DNA of 64,000 bases from Sulfobacillus thermotolerans (lineage in GTDB: Bacteria; Bacillota; Sulfobacillia; Sulfobacillales; Sulfobacillaceae): contig CP019454.1 of assembly GCA_002951815.1 (NCBI GenBank), forward strand, positions 558,001-622,000, in the 5' to 3' direction. The notes below the pieces were generated by a model that saw only the letters and a program-made list of their open reading frames with translations, made no database searches and was not told the origin of the DNA. The position numbers were made by a program, and so were the translations under genes. Each line of letters starts with the position of its first letter. The stretch's first letter is position 1. Of this stretch, positions 8,683 to 19,806 are shown piece by piece.

Positions 8683-8686
<4 letters not shown>
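7511..8686 (+). CDS. ABC-3C effector component, DUF4297/Cap4-like nuclease with ABC-3C C-terminal domain
   Basis: A 391-aa protein, first gene of a three-gene operon. The N-terminus resembles DUF4297/Cap4-type PD-(D/E)xK nucleases: GYVYQFDRATYRLFQ, then E34, the acidic EDIDDV (residues 38-43) and a Q56-x-K58 motif, followed by LWKTLHVWAETIL. The C-terminus has the pattern of the ABC-3C C-terminal domain: VQQLDWINVDEDVIREAILDY, DTRIKWS, and FHALAHFGEGQEPVIGWHPHF. The ATG at 7511 has GGAGG 7 bases upstream. It overlaps the next gene by ATGA. By analogy with ABC-3C conflict systems it should be the toxic DNA-cutting part released by the ATPase; this role is inferred. Confidence 0.82.
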
Positions 8687-11387
<2,701 letters not shown>

Positions 11388-11827
11388 AGAGGCAGTCAAT
11401 TAACCGGCAGCCTAATGTTAATAAAGATATCCAACTGTGCGCGACTAGTATGTTTCGGCTTGGAACTCACACCGCTCAGTGATGCGCTTCTTATTGCATA
11501 ATTATGGACTAGGATGAAATTTATCGAGGGCATTCATATGCGCGATTGATAGGCGTAGGATGCCGATGACCAACCTGACGTAATACTCCCTCTGGTGATC
11601 AGATATAAGGACGACCCGGACAGGCCCTGATACGTTGACTTCGACGTTATTAAAGCTACTATGTCTGTGTTACTTTTACCCTTTTCCAGCGCGTTAGGTA
11701 AGCGTTGTGGGTGCTGCCATCCGAACCACCTTCACTGTGGTACGATCTCTCCCTAATTCCTTCCTAATCCAGTATAATTCTCAATATCATAGAATGTTGT
11801 GTCGAATGGAAGGGGTTCCGAATCTCT
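11388..11827. other. Gene-free spacer before the hsd operon
   Basis: No ORF with family features in 440 bases. TATAAT at 11773-11778, 50 bases before hsdM, is a candidate -10 box but no good -35 lies 17 bases upstream. The composition is AT-rich, like the ABC-3C operon. Confidence 0.4.
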
Positions 11828-13303
11828 ATGGCTTTGACGCTTCAAGAACTCGAATCGCACCTGTGGGAATCCGCCAACATCCTGCGAGGCAGTATTGACT
11901 CAGCGGACTACAAGAATTATATCTTTGGGCTATTATTTCTGAAACGGCTCAATGATGTCTTTGAGGAAGAACGTGACGCTTTACAAAATATTCCCGGTGC
12001 CGATCCCGACGAGCCCGTGGAATACCAATTCTTTGTCCCTGAACGTGCTCGATGGAGCTATTTGCGCACCATCGCGGTCAATGTCGGGGAAGCGATTAAC
12101 AAAGCCTTCGAAGCCTTGGAAGAACAGAACCGACGCCTCGAAGGAGTCTTGGTTAGCATTGATTTCAACAATAAAGACCGCCTTCCGGATCAGGTCTTAT
12201 TGCGCCTGTTGGCACACTTTAGTCAAATCCGCATTGGGAATCGCGATCTGCCCGAACCGGATATGCTAGGCCGTGCGTATGAATATCTCATTGCCCAGTT
12301 TGCCGATGATGCGGGGAAGAAAGGCGGCGAGTTCTACACGCCTCGTGGTGTCGTGCAATTGCTTGTAGCTCTTCTTCAACCCGAAGAAGGCATGCGCATT
12401 TGTGACCCGACCGTGGGTTCGGGAGGCATGCTGATCGAGTCGGTTCACTACATTGAGGCTCACGGTGGCAATGCCAAGAATGTGAGTCTCTACGGACAAG
12501 AAAAGAATCTCAACACGTGGAGCATATGTAAGATGAACATGCTTCTGCACGGCTTGCTCGATGCGCGGATTGACAAAGGAGACACCATCCGCGATCCCAA
12601 ACTGGTGGACCATGGCGAACTGATGCTGTTCGACCGGGTCATTGCCAATCCGCCGTTTAGTCTTAAAAACTGGGGACGCGAAGCAGCGGAGCATGATCCG
12701 TATGGTCGTTTTAAATATAGCCTGCCGCCGAAGAGTTATGGGGATTTGGCCTTCGTGCAACATATGGTGGCGACTCTGAATGTCACCGGGCGTCTGGGGG
12801 TTGTGATGCCCCATGGGATCTTGTTTAGGGGGAATAGCGAGCAACATATTCGCCAAGGACTTTTAGAAGATGATTTGATTGATGCGGTGATCGGCCTCCC
12901 CCCAAATCTTTTCTATGGGACGGGCATTCCGGCCGCTATCCTGATCATTCGAAAAGCGAAACCCGAAAGCCATCGGCACTGCGTCTTGTTTATTGAGGCG
13001 TCGCGGGACTTTCAACCGGGGAAAAACCAAAATAGCTTGCGACCTGAGGACATCGCCAAGATTGTGGATGCGTATACCGCGTATGAGGACGTGGAGAAGT
13101 ATGCGCGGGTGGTGTCAATCGAAGAAATCCGACAAAATGGCTATAATCTCAATATCTCTCGGTATGTGGATACCTTTGAAGAGCAGAAAGCGGTAGACAT
13201 CGGCGCCGTAATCCGGGAATTACGAGAACTGGAAGCGCAGCGGGCTGAATTGGAAGCCAAAATGTATGGATATTTGAAGGAGTTGGGGTATGAATATGAG
13301 TAA
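11828..13303 (+). CDS. hsdM: Type I restriction-modification methyltransferase subunit HsdM
   Basis: A 491-aa N6-adenine methyltransferase. The N-terminal HsdM domain starts LQELESHLWESANILRGSID and includes YIFGLLFLKRLND. The catalytic domain has GGEFYTPRGVVQLLVALL, the SAM-binding motif CDPTVGSGGMLIES (about residues 195-208), and the NPPF catalytic motif (VIANPPFSLKNW). The C-terminus is helical (ELRELEAQRAELEAKMYGYL). It methylates host sites and forms the core complex with HsdS and HsdR. It is followed, with a 14-base overlap, by an AbiTii/TIGR02391 gene rather than directly by hsdS. Confidence 0.96.
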   Translation: MALTLQELESHLWESANILRGSIDSADYKNYIFGLLFLKRLNDVFEEERDALQNIPGADPDEPVEYQFFVPERARWSYLRTIAVNVGEAINKAFEALEEQNRRLEGVLVSIDFNNKDRLPDQVLLRLLAHFSQIRIGNRDLPEPDMLGRAYEYLIAQFADDAGKKGGEFYTPRGVVQLLVALLQPEEGMRICDPTVGSGGMLIESVHYIEAHGGNAKNVSLYGQEKNLNTWSICKMNMLLHGLLDARIDKGDTIRDPKLVDHGELMLFDRVIANPPFSLKNWGREAAEHDPYGRFKYSLPPKSYGDLAFVQHMVATLNVTGRLGVVMPHGILFRGNSEQHIRQGLLEDDLIDAVIGLPPNLFYGTGIPAAILIIRKAKPESHRHCVLFIEASRDFQPGKNQNSLRPEDIAKIVDAYTAYEDVEKYARVVSIEEIRQNGYNLNISRYVDTFEEQKAVDIGAVIRELRELEAQRAELEAKMYGYLKELGYEYE

Positions 13304-14168
13304 CCAACCAATAAGCGACAGTCTTAATGAAATATTAGATCTTGCCATTCGAACGGATTCGGACAAAATTGTGCACTGGGTTCATTTAGAGTTGGGAGGA
13401 TATTATGAAAATAATCCCTTTGTGAAGCCAGACGACAATGTACCCGATTATAGAACAATACGAATAGTTTATCAATTAGAGAATGGGAGGCAAGTCTTTA
13501 TATCTGACGACAAGCTTGGGTTCGTTAATAATTATCCACTTCGTTTTAGTGTGCGGGAAATGGAAGAAATGGCCCAATCTCACACCGATTCCTTTATAAT
13601 TCCTGACCCGCCTCTGGTGAAACTTATTCAGCAGTACATGGGTGTGAATGTTGTATCTTTGGTTTTTCAAAAGGTGAGCATGATGTCGGTGTTGGATACT
13701 ATTCGAATGATGGCATTATCGTATAAGACTCAGTTGGCTAGTACTCTTGGACAGCCGGCACATGATCTTCTTAGCTCGTTGAATTTTCTCCACCCTAAAG
13801 TTCATGAATGTGCCGACGAGCTTATCGCCTCGAAACATTATCGAAATGCGGTGCTGGATGTTTATATTGCGCTCATAGAAGAAGTTAAAAAGCGATCCGG
13901 AGTTACAACCGCTGACGGTAAAGGTCTTATGCAGCATGTATTCTCTGCTAATAGACCAATTCTGCGTATTTCAACTGATCCCGATGAACAAGAAGGATTC
14001 ATGCATTTGTTTGAAGGTGCTATACAGGCTATTCGCAATCCGAAAGCACATTCCATTAGCATTGATACCACTTTCGAAGAGGCACTACAATGGTTAGCAT
14101 TTGCATCCTCGCTATTTCGCAGATTGGATCAGGCTGTACTTCAGCAGAAAAACGGTACTCAATCATGA
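13290..14168 (+). CDS. AbiTii-TIGR02391 fusion, abortive-infection-like protein embedded in the hsd operon
   Basis: A 292-aa protein with two recognisable parts. Residues about 8-110 resemble the AbiTii domain (SLNEILDLAIRTDSDKIVHW followed by VHLELGGY and PDYRTIRI). Residues about 160-285 resemble the TIGR02391/Ymh C-terminal family: HPKVHECADELIASKHYRNA, EEVKKRSG, a GLMQHVF segment and a terminal GAIQAIRNPKAHS with an R-x4-H HEPN-like signature (RNPKAH). It overlaps hsdM by 14 bases and hsdS by ATGA, so it is co-translated with the restriction enzyme. An RNase or abortive role is plausible but inferred. Confidence 0.8.
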   Translation: MNMSNQPISDSLNEILDLAIRTDSDKIVHWVHLELGGYYENNPFVKPDDNVPDYRTIRIVYQLENGRQVFISDDKLGFVNNYPLRFSVREMEEMAQSHTDSFIIPDPPLVKLIQQYMGVNVVSLVFQKVSMMSVLDTIRMMALSYKTQLASTLGQPAHDLLSSLNFLHPKVHECADELIASKHYRNAVLDVYIALIEEVKKRSGVTTADGKGLMQHVFSANRPILRISTDPDEQEGFMHLFEGAIQAIRNPKAHSISIDTTFEEALQWLAFASSLFRRLDQAVLQQKNGTQS

Positions 14169-15355
14169 AGACTAGTGACAAAACGCTGCACGAATGGGCC
14201 TTAGTGTCGTTAGGACAAGTATCTGACATTATTATGGGACAGTCGCCGCCCTCTAATAATGTCATCGATCAGCAAATAGGCCTGCCTTTTTATCAAGGCA
14301 AAACAGATTTTGGTGATGTTCACCCGATACCAACCGTGTATTGTCTTAAACCATTGAAGATAGCAGAACCTGAGGATATTCTTATAACGGTTAGAGCTCC
14401 TGTCGGGGCCGTGAATACTAACCATACCCGAGCAGTTATAGGGCGAGGGATAGCCTCCATTCGGCCACACCGTGACCGACTTCTGTCTAATTTTTTGTTT
14501 TATGTCATGCAATCTCCGAAAATCTCGTCTTATTGGAAACAAATTAAACAAGGAAGCACCTTCGATGCTATAAATAAGGACTCTCTTGAGTCTCTTAAAA
14601 TCCCCCTCCCCCCGCTCCCCGTACAACGGCGCATTGCGGAGATTTTGGGGAGTGTGGATAGTATTATTTTGGTCCGGAAGACTTTGGTCGAGAAGTTAAG
14701 GCTTCTTATGAACAACATAATGCAGGACCAGTTTTCTCGACTAGCAGGAAACAGGACGACTATAGGGGATATCGCAGAAGTGCAAACGGGACCATTTGGT
14801 TCGTTACTAAAATCATCATCGTTTGCCGCCGAAGGGGTCCCAGTCCTCAATATCGGCAATGTGAAGCAGGGATTCCTTGATACGACATCTTTATCCTTCG
14901 TTAATGACGGCACTGCAACTGCACTTAAGAATTACCGCTTAAGACAAGGTGACCTGTTATTTTCGCGCATGGCTACAGTAGGACGTACTTGTATCGTGCC
15001 TGAAGATGCAGAAGGCTGGTTGATGTCGTATCATCTAATACGTTTACGAATTCGTGACGAGAATATATTACCCCAATATGTGATGTATTCTCTCATTGGC
15101 TCGCCCAAAATCCAACATCAAGTTGCCATTCAAGCGTCTGGAGGCACCCGGTCTGGTGTCAATACAAGTATTCTTGAGGGGTTAGTTATCGATGTTCCTA
15201 GTCTCGATTCCCAAAAAAAATTGGTGAATTCTCTTGACGTAATTCAAAAACGCATAGCACATGGAGATGTACTTATTAAACAATATGAAACACTGCGGGA
15301 TAGTTTGTTAAATAAGTTACTTTCTCACCAATCACGCGAGGTATTAACGATATGA
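14165..15355 (+). CDS. hsdS: Type I restriction-modification specificity subunit HsdS
   Basis: A 396-aa specificity protein with two target-recognition domains, each followed by a conserved helical region. The first half reads WALVSLGQVSDIIMGQSPPS and ends PLPPLPVQRRIAEILGSVDS. The second starts TTIGDIAEVQTGPFGSLLKS and ends with a weaker LDSQKKLVNSLDVIQKRIA spacer. The ATG at 14165 overlaps the previous stop by ATGA. It recognises a bipartite DNA site whose sequence cannot be predicted here. The stop overlaps hsdR by ATGA. Confidence 0.94.
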   Translation: MKTSDKTLHEWALVSLGQVSDIIMGQSPPSNNVIDQQIGLPFYQGKTDFGDVHPIPTVYCLKPLKIAEPEDILITVRAPVGAVNTNHTRAVIGRGIASIRPHRDRLLSNFLFYVMQSPKISSYWKQIKQGSTFDAINKDSLESLKIPLPPLPVQRRIAEILGSVDSIILVRKTLVEKLRLLMNNIMQDQFSRLAGNRTTIGDIAEVQTGPFGSLLKSSSFAAEGVPVLNIGNVKQGFLDTTSLSFVNDGTATALKNYRLRQGDLLFSRMATVGRTCIVPEDAEGWLMSYHLIRLRIRDENILPQYVMYSLIGSPKIQHQVAIQASGGTRSGVNTSILEGLVIDVPSLDSQKKLVNSLDVIQKRIAHGDVLIKQYETLRDSLLNKLLSHQSREVLTI

Positions 15356-18291
15356 CCCAATGGTCTGAATCCCACCTCTCTGAATCCCCCGCCCTGCGCC
15401 GTCTGATCGCACTCGGTTGGACGCATGTCCCCGGCTCCACCATCGACCAAGAGCGAGACTCCTTGGCACATGCCATCTTGCCCCAACGTCTCTTAAACGC
15501 CGTCAAACGGCTCAATCCATGGATATCCCCGGCCAATACGGTTCAAGTAATGCGTCGGGTCACGCAAGTACAAGCTGCCAGCCTCTTGGAAGCCAATGCG
15601 CAAGTGCATCAAGATTTGACCACGTACTTTAGTCTGGAACAGGATCTCGGTCAAGGGCGGCGACACCAGACGGTGCAGATCATTGATTGGGATGACCCTT
15701 CAAATAATGATTTTGTTGTGGTCGACCAGTTTTGGGTGCATGGCACTGAAAAGATTCGGGCCGATCTCGTGCTCTTCGTCAATGGGCTTCCGTTGGTCGT
15801 CATTGAAGCCAAAAATCCTGCCTTAGTCTCTCATCCCCTCGAAGAGGCTACGGATCAATTGGAACGCTATCAACGGGTGGCGCCCCAACTCTTCTGGACG
15901 AATCAACTCTGTGTGGCGATTTGGGGCCAAGGCGCACGGCTGGCTCCGATTCAAGCTCCCGCACGGCATTGGGCGGAATGGAAAGATCCTTATCCATGGG
16001 CCATAGAGGACTTGGGTGCAGATGCGTTGCCACAAGATACGTTGCTGGCCGGAGCGTTGACTCCCGCACATCTGTTGGACCTGTCGCGCAACTTCATCGT
16101 CTTTGAACCCGATGGGCATACGATCATAAAAAAAGTCGCCCGATATCAACAATGGCGAGCTGTCACCAAAGCCATGGATCGCATTGTGCATGCGCCAAAT
16201 AATGCAGAACGGGGTGGAGTGGTGTGGCATACCCAAGGGTCGGGGAAGTCGTTGACCATGGTGTATATGGCGTTGAAACTGCGGCGCACCCCCGGTTTGC
16301 AAAACCCCACAATTTTGGTGGTCACGGATCGGCGGGACTTAGACCGGCAGATCGCGGGAACCTTTCAACGGTGCGGATTCCCGAACCCCGTGCGCGTAGA
16401 GAGCATCCAGCAGTTACGCGATCAGTTGCTGAATGGCGGGCAGGGTCAGACGCTCATGACCACCATTCAAAAGTTCCAAGTCCCGAAAACTTCGCCTACG
16501 GCCAAGCACCCAGTCCTGAGCGAAGACAGTAATCTCTTTGTGATGGTTGATGAGGCTCACCGAACTCAATATCACGGATTGGCGCATAACATGCGGGTCG
16601 CGTTGCCGCATGCCTTCTTCCTTGGCTTTACCGGGACACCCATTGATAAAAAGGATCGGAGTACGCCCCAGACGTTTGGCTCTTACATTGATACCTACAC
16701 CATTAAGCAGTCGGTCGAGGATGGCGCGACCGTGCCGATCTTCTATGAGTCCCGGCTGCCGGAGGTGCAGGTGGAAGGGCACTCGCTTGATACCTTATTT
16801 GACCGCGTGTTTCGGGATTACCGCGAGGAAGAACGGGAAGCGATTAAGAAACGTTACGCCAATCTGAACAGCATTATTCGAAGTCCGCAACGGATTGAGC
16901 AGGTTTGTTTGGATTTGATTCAGCATTATGAAACCCATATCCAGCCTAATGGGTTTAAGGCCCAAATTGTGGCGATTGATCGCGAGACGGCGGTACTTTA
17001 TCACGAAACCCTTCGACGCCTCAATGGCCCCCAAAGTGCCGTCATTATTTCCGTGACCAACGATGACAATGACCGAATGAAGCAGTATAAACTGACGGCG
17101 GACCAAGAAGCGAGGCTCATTGATCGCTTTAAACAGCCGTTGGATGTAGATCCCTTAGCTATGCTCATTGTCTGCGATAAGCTCATCACGGGATTTGATG
17201 CGCCCGTGGAACAAGTGCTGTACTTAGATGATGGACTGCGCGAACATACCTTGCTTCAAGCCATTGCCCGCGTGAATCGGCCCGCTCCCGGTAAAACCTA
17301 TGGGCTCGTGGTGGATTATTACGGCATTGGCGGCTTGTTAGATGAGGCTCTAGGTATTTTTGACACGCAGGATGTCCAAGATATCCTGCATCCCTTAACT
17401 GATGATCTGCCTGCCTTGGAACAAGCGCATAGGACCGTGATGAGGATTTTTGATGGGATTGACCCGAATGATTTGGATGCGTTGGTGCGCTATTTAGAAC
17501 CGGAAGATCGGCGGATTCATTTTGATAACGCTTTTTTGCAATTTGCCAAGCACTTAGACCGGGTGATGCCCGATCCAGTGGCGGCACCTTATCTCGATGA
17601 CATGCGCTGGCTCGGAAAAATTCGCATGGGGGCCAAGAATCGGTATCGGGAAGAGACCTTAGATCTCTCTGGTGTCGGCGCGAAGGTTCGCCAGCTCATT
17701 GATGATCATATTCGGTCTTCGGGAGTAACTAGCCTTTTAGCTCCGATATCCATTCTGGACCCCGCCTTTCATCAAAAAATCATGGAGGGACTTCCTGATC
17801 CGGAAGCCCGTGCGCATGAAATGGAACATGCCTTGCGCCATGAGATTCGTGTCCGTCAGAAAGAAAACCCGGTCGCATGGACGTCCCTGCGGCAACGGTT
17901 GGATGAGCTAATTCAGCAATACCGTCAACTGCGGATTACATTGGCAGAACTCTTGCAACAAATGGCCACCATGCGGACCGAGGCACAGGAAATTGTTCAA
18001 GGCAGTCAAGTCGATGGTCTATCCCCTACCGTGTCGGCGTTTCGGAGCCTGTTGGTGGAGGCATTAGATGCTTCTGGAGAACGGACGGATACCATGACTG
18101 CATTGGCTGAATCGATTGTAGAAGGACTCCAAGGGCTGCGAGTGATTGATTGGCAAGTCAAAGAGGATGTGCAGCGGGAAATGCAGCGGTTTATTCGGAG
18201 GCAATTGCGGGTGGCCGGGGTTACGGAGTCTAGCGTATTAGCCCAGTTGACGGGGAAGTTGATGGAGTTGGTGAGAGTGAGATTAACATGA
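15352..18291 (+). CDS. hsdR: Type I restriction enzyme motor/nuclease subunit HsdR
   Basis: A 979-aa protein with an N-terminal HSDR_N PD-(D/E)xK nuclease domain (RADLVLFVNGLPLVVIEAKN; ID...EAK motif near residues 140-150), an SF2 translocase with Walker A TQGSGKSLTM (about residue 295), DEAHRTQYHG, FLGFTGTP, ITGFDAPVEQVLYLDD and AIARVNRPAPGK, and a helical C-terminal assembly region. All nuclease and helicase motifs look intact. It starts inside the hsdS stop (ATGA) and its own stop overlaps the next gene by ATGA. Confidence 0.96.
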   Translation: MTQWSESHLSESPALRRLIALGWTHVPGSTIDQERDSLAHAILPQRLLNAVKRLNPWISPANTVQVMRRVTQVQAASLLEANAQVHQDLTTYFSLEQDLGQGRRHQTVQIIDWDDPSNNDFVVVDQFWVHGTEKIRADLVLFVNGLPLVVIEAKNPALVSHPLEEATDQLERYQRVAPQLFWTNQLCVAIWGQGARLAPIQAPARHWAEWKDPYPWAIEDLGADALPQDTLLAGALTPAHLLDLSRNFIVFEPDGHTIIKKVARYQQWRAVTKAMDRIVHAPNNAERGGVVWHTQGSGKSLTMVYMALKLRRTPGLQNPTILVVTDRRDLDRQIAGTFQRCGFPNPVRVESIQQLRDQLLNGGQGQTLMTTIQKFQVPKTSPTAKHPVLSEDSNLFVMVDEAHRTQYHGLAHNMRVALPHAFFLGFTGTPIDKKDRSTPQTFGSYIDTYTIKQSVEDGATVPIFYESRLPEVQVEGHSLDTLFDRVFRDYREEEREAIKKRYANLNSIIRSPQRIEQVCLDLIQHYETHIQPNGFKAQIVAIDRETAVLYHETLRRLNGPQSAVIISVTNDDNDRMKQYKLTADQEARLIDRFKQPLDVDPLAMLIVCDKLITGFDAPVEQVLYLDDGLREHTLLQAIARVNRPAPGKTYGLVVDYYGIGGLLDEALGIFDTQDVQDILHPLTDDLPALEQAHRTVMRIFDGIDPNDLDALVRYLEPEDRRIHFDNAFLQFAKHLDRVMPDPVAAPYLDDMRWLGKIRMGAKNRYREETLDLSGVGAKVRQLIDDHIRSSGVTSLLAPISILDPAFHQKIMEGLPDPEARAHEMEHALRHEIRVRQKENPVAWTSLRQRLDELIQQYRQLRITLAELLQQMATMRTEAQEIVQGSQVDGLSPTVSAFRSLLVEALDASGERTDTMTALAESIVEGLQGLRVIDWQVKEDVQREMQRFIRRQLRVAGVTESSVLAQLTGKLMELVRVRLT

Positions 18292-18950
18292 CATTACTCG
18301 TCCAATGGATTTCCGCCCATGGTGTAACAATTTTGTCAGCAGTGTTTACTGGGGTTGCAGCAAGCTTGTTATCGCCGTGGATGAGATATCTCGTCGAAAC
18401 AAAAATAGAAAAAAGGCATCGAAGACAACAAATTATGGAAGAGGAGTTGAAAGCCCTCTACGAACCTCTCGTGAAAATTATGGAAAGATATCTTGATCCG
18501 TATTCCGAAGATTATGGCGGAATGGATGAGGTTCTTAAATTGACCTACAAATCTCGTCGATATGCTTCTCGTGATTTAATTACATTGGTCACTTCTGCAA
18601 CTGCTCAGCACAACCTCAGGGGTGGATATGAATATGACGAAGACGGGCAACTAGCACGATTCGTATATCACCGTTTTGAGTACCTTCGCAAACACTGTGG
18701 TTATAGCCGAGACATGAAAAATATAAGCATTTCTAAAACCCTGCGAAGTCTTAAATTCTATTATCAGCTAATCACTCTTAAAATCTATCTATGGAAACAC
18801 CAAACCGAGACCATCACCACCCCAATTCCGCCCCGTGATCCCGAAGCCACTGTTTCCGCGCCTCAAAGTCCGGGAGAATCACCCGTACTGCATCCCAAAA
18901 CGTCTGGCGATGATGCGGATAGCGGCGATGCGTCAACTCATGGACCATGA
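18288..18950 (+). CDS. Membrane-anchored protein at the end of the hsd operon
   Basis: A 220-aa protein starting within the hsdR stop (ATGA). Residues about 8-33 form one transmembrane segment (ISAHGVTILSAVFTGVAASL), followed by a basic helical region (VETKIEKRHRRQQIMEEELK) and an otherwise soluble domain. The last 45 residues are proline/serine-rich and lie antisense to the 3' end of the YgjP-like gene (137-base overlap). No family is recognised. Coupling to hsdR suggests a role with the restriction system, perhaps a membrane-located abortive or sensor function; this is inference only. Confidence 0.7.
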   Translation: MTLLVQWISAHGVTILSAVFTGVAASLLSPWMRYLVETKIEKRHRRQQIMEEELKALYEPLVKIMERYLDPYSEDYGGMDEVLKLTYKSRRYASRDLITLVTSATAQHNLRGGYEYDEDGQLARFVYHRFEYLRKHCGYSRDMKNISISKTLRSLKFYYQLITLKIYLWKHQTETITTPIPPRDPEATVSAPQSPGESPVLHPKTSGDDADSGDASTHGP

Positions 18951-19533
18951 CGTAATCAATGACAGAGAGTGGGGCTTGAATAAGACGCCAGTTTAAGGCA
19001 ATTAACCCGTCCTCACGACAGAAACCCCAACGCGATTTGTACTCCGCGATCTTGAGCCGTGTGGGATGGATTCCCACAGTCGGCGCATAGTGGTTGATGC
19101 GCTCGGGGAACAGGGTTTCAGCCTGTTGGGTGTACCACTGGATGAGAAGTTCACGTACGAGGATCGGTTGTTGCGCCAGCGGCAGCGACGGAATGGTAAC
19201 ACGCAACGTTCGTCCCTCCACAATGGCGCTGGGCTCAATCGTGTTATTCTGCTGTACTTTTAGCCGTAAAGGGTGTCCACGAAGCAAGAAGCCTTCTCCA
19301 CTGACAAATTCCTTGGAATTGGTGATGTACGGCGTTGGCGATGCTGTCAAATGCTTTAACAGCCACCGAGCCTTGCGGTTCAAAAGAGGCTCCAGTTGTT
19401 GAACATCAAATTGTGAAGGCACTAAAACAGTCACCTGTCTAGAGGCATCAATCTGGATAGCGGGATGTTGGCGACGAGGCCGTTCTTCAATAGTATAAGG
19501 GATGGTCGTGGTTCCAATCGTAATCGTTGGCAT
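18814..19533 (-). CDS. YgjP-like (M48/SprT-type) zinc metallopeptidase
   Basis: A 239-aa protein with the zinc motif HELTHRRYPHH (HExxH followed by a later H), preceded by KSRWGFCREDGLIALNWRLIQ and followed by WDAVRVILPDFEARKQWLRD, the pattern of the YgjP/DUF45 family. AAGGAG lies 9 bases before the ATG at 19533. YgjP-like genes are often found beside type I restriction genes. The substrate is unknown; turnover of restriction subunits has been suggested for neighbours of this type but cannot be shown here. It converges on, and overlaps, the upstream membrane-protein gene. Confidence 0.88.
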   Translation of the reverse strand: MPTITIGTTTIPYTIEERPRRQHPAIQIDASRQVTVLVPSQFDVQQLEPLLNRKARWLLKHLTASPTPYITNSKEFVSGEGFLLRGHPLRLKVQQNNTIEPSAIVEGRTLRVTIPSLPLAQQPILVRELLIQWYTQQAETLFPERINHYAPTVGIHPTRLKIAEYKSRWGFCREDGLIALNWRLIQAPLSVIDYVMVHELTHRRYPHHRQTFWDAVRVILPDFEARKQWLRDHGAELGW

Positions 19534-19806
19534 GGCATCTCGCTCCTTCCCTTCGCATTGTAGCGGAATGGGCGCAATCGTAAAGGGGCAATGGGAAATG
19601 GAAGAGGGAACCATCGAGGATTTTTAGATTTTTGACTAGGATGCTCAGGCCTTCTTAGAATACTAGCATCATCCCGGCGGATTCAACAGCAGATTCAGAA
19701 ACTCCTGGCTGTGGGAGAGAACGGCGAGGGTTGGTCGGGACCGAATTGGGTTCCAAACGGGTGGTACTGTAATGAATTTGATAGTTATAAAGGAGAACGG
19801 CGTACT

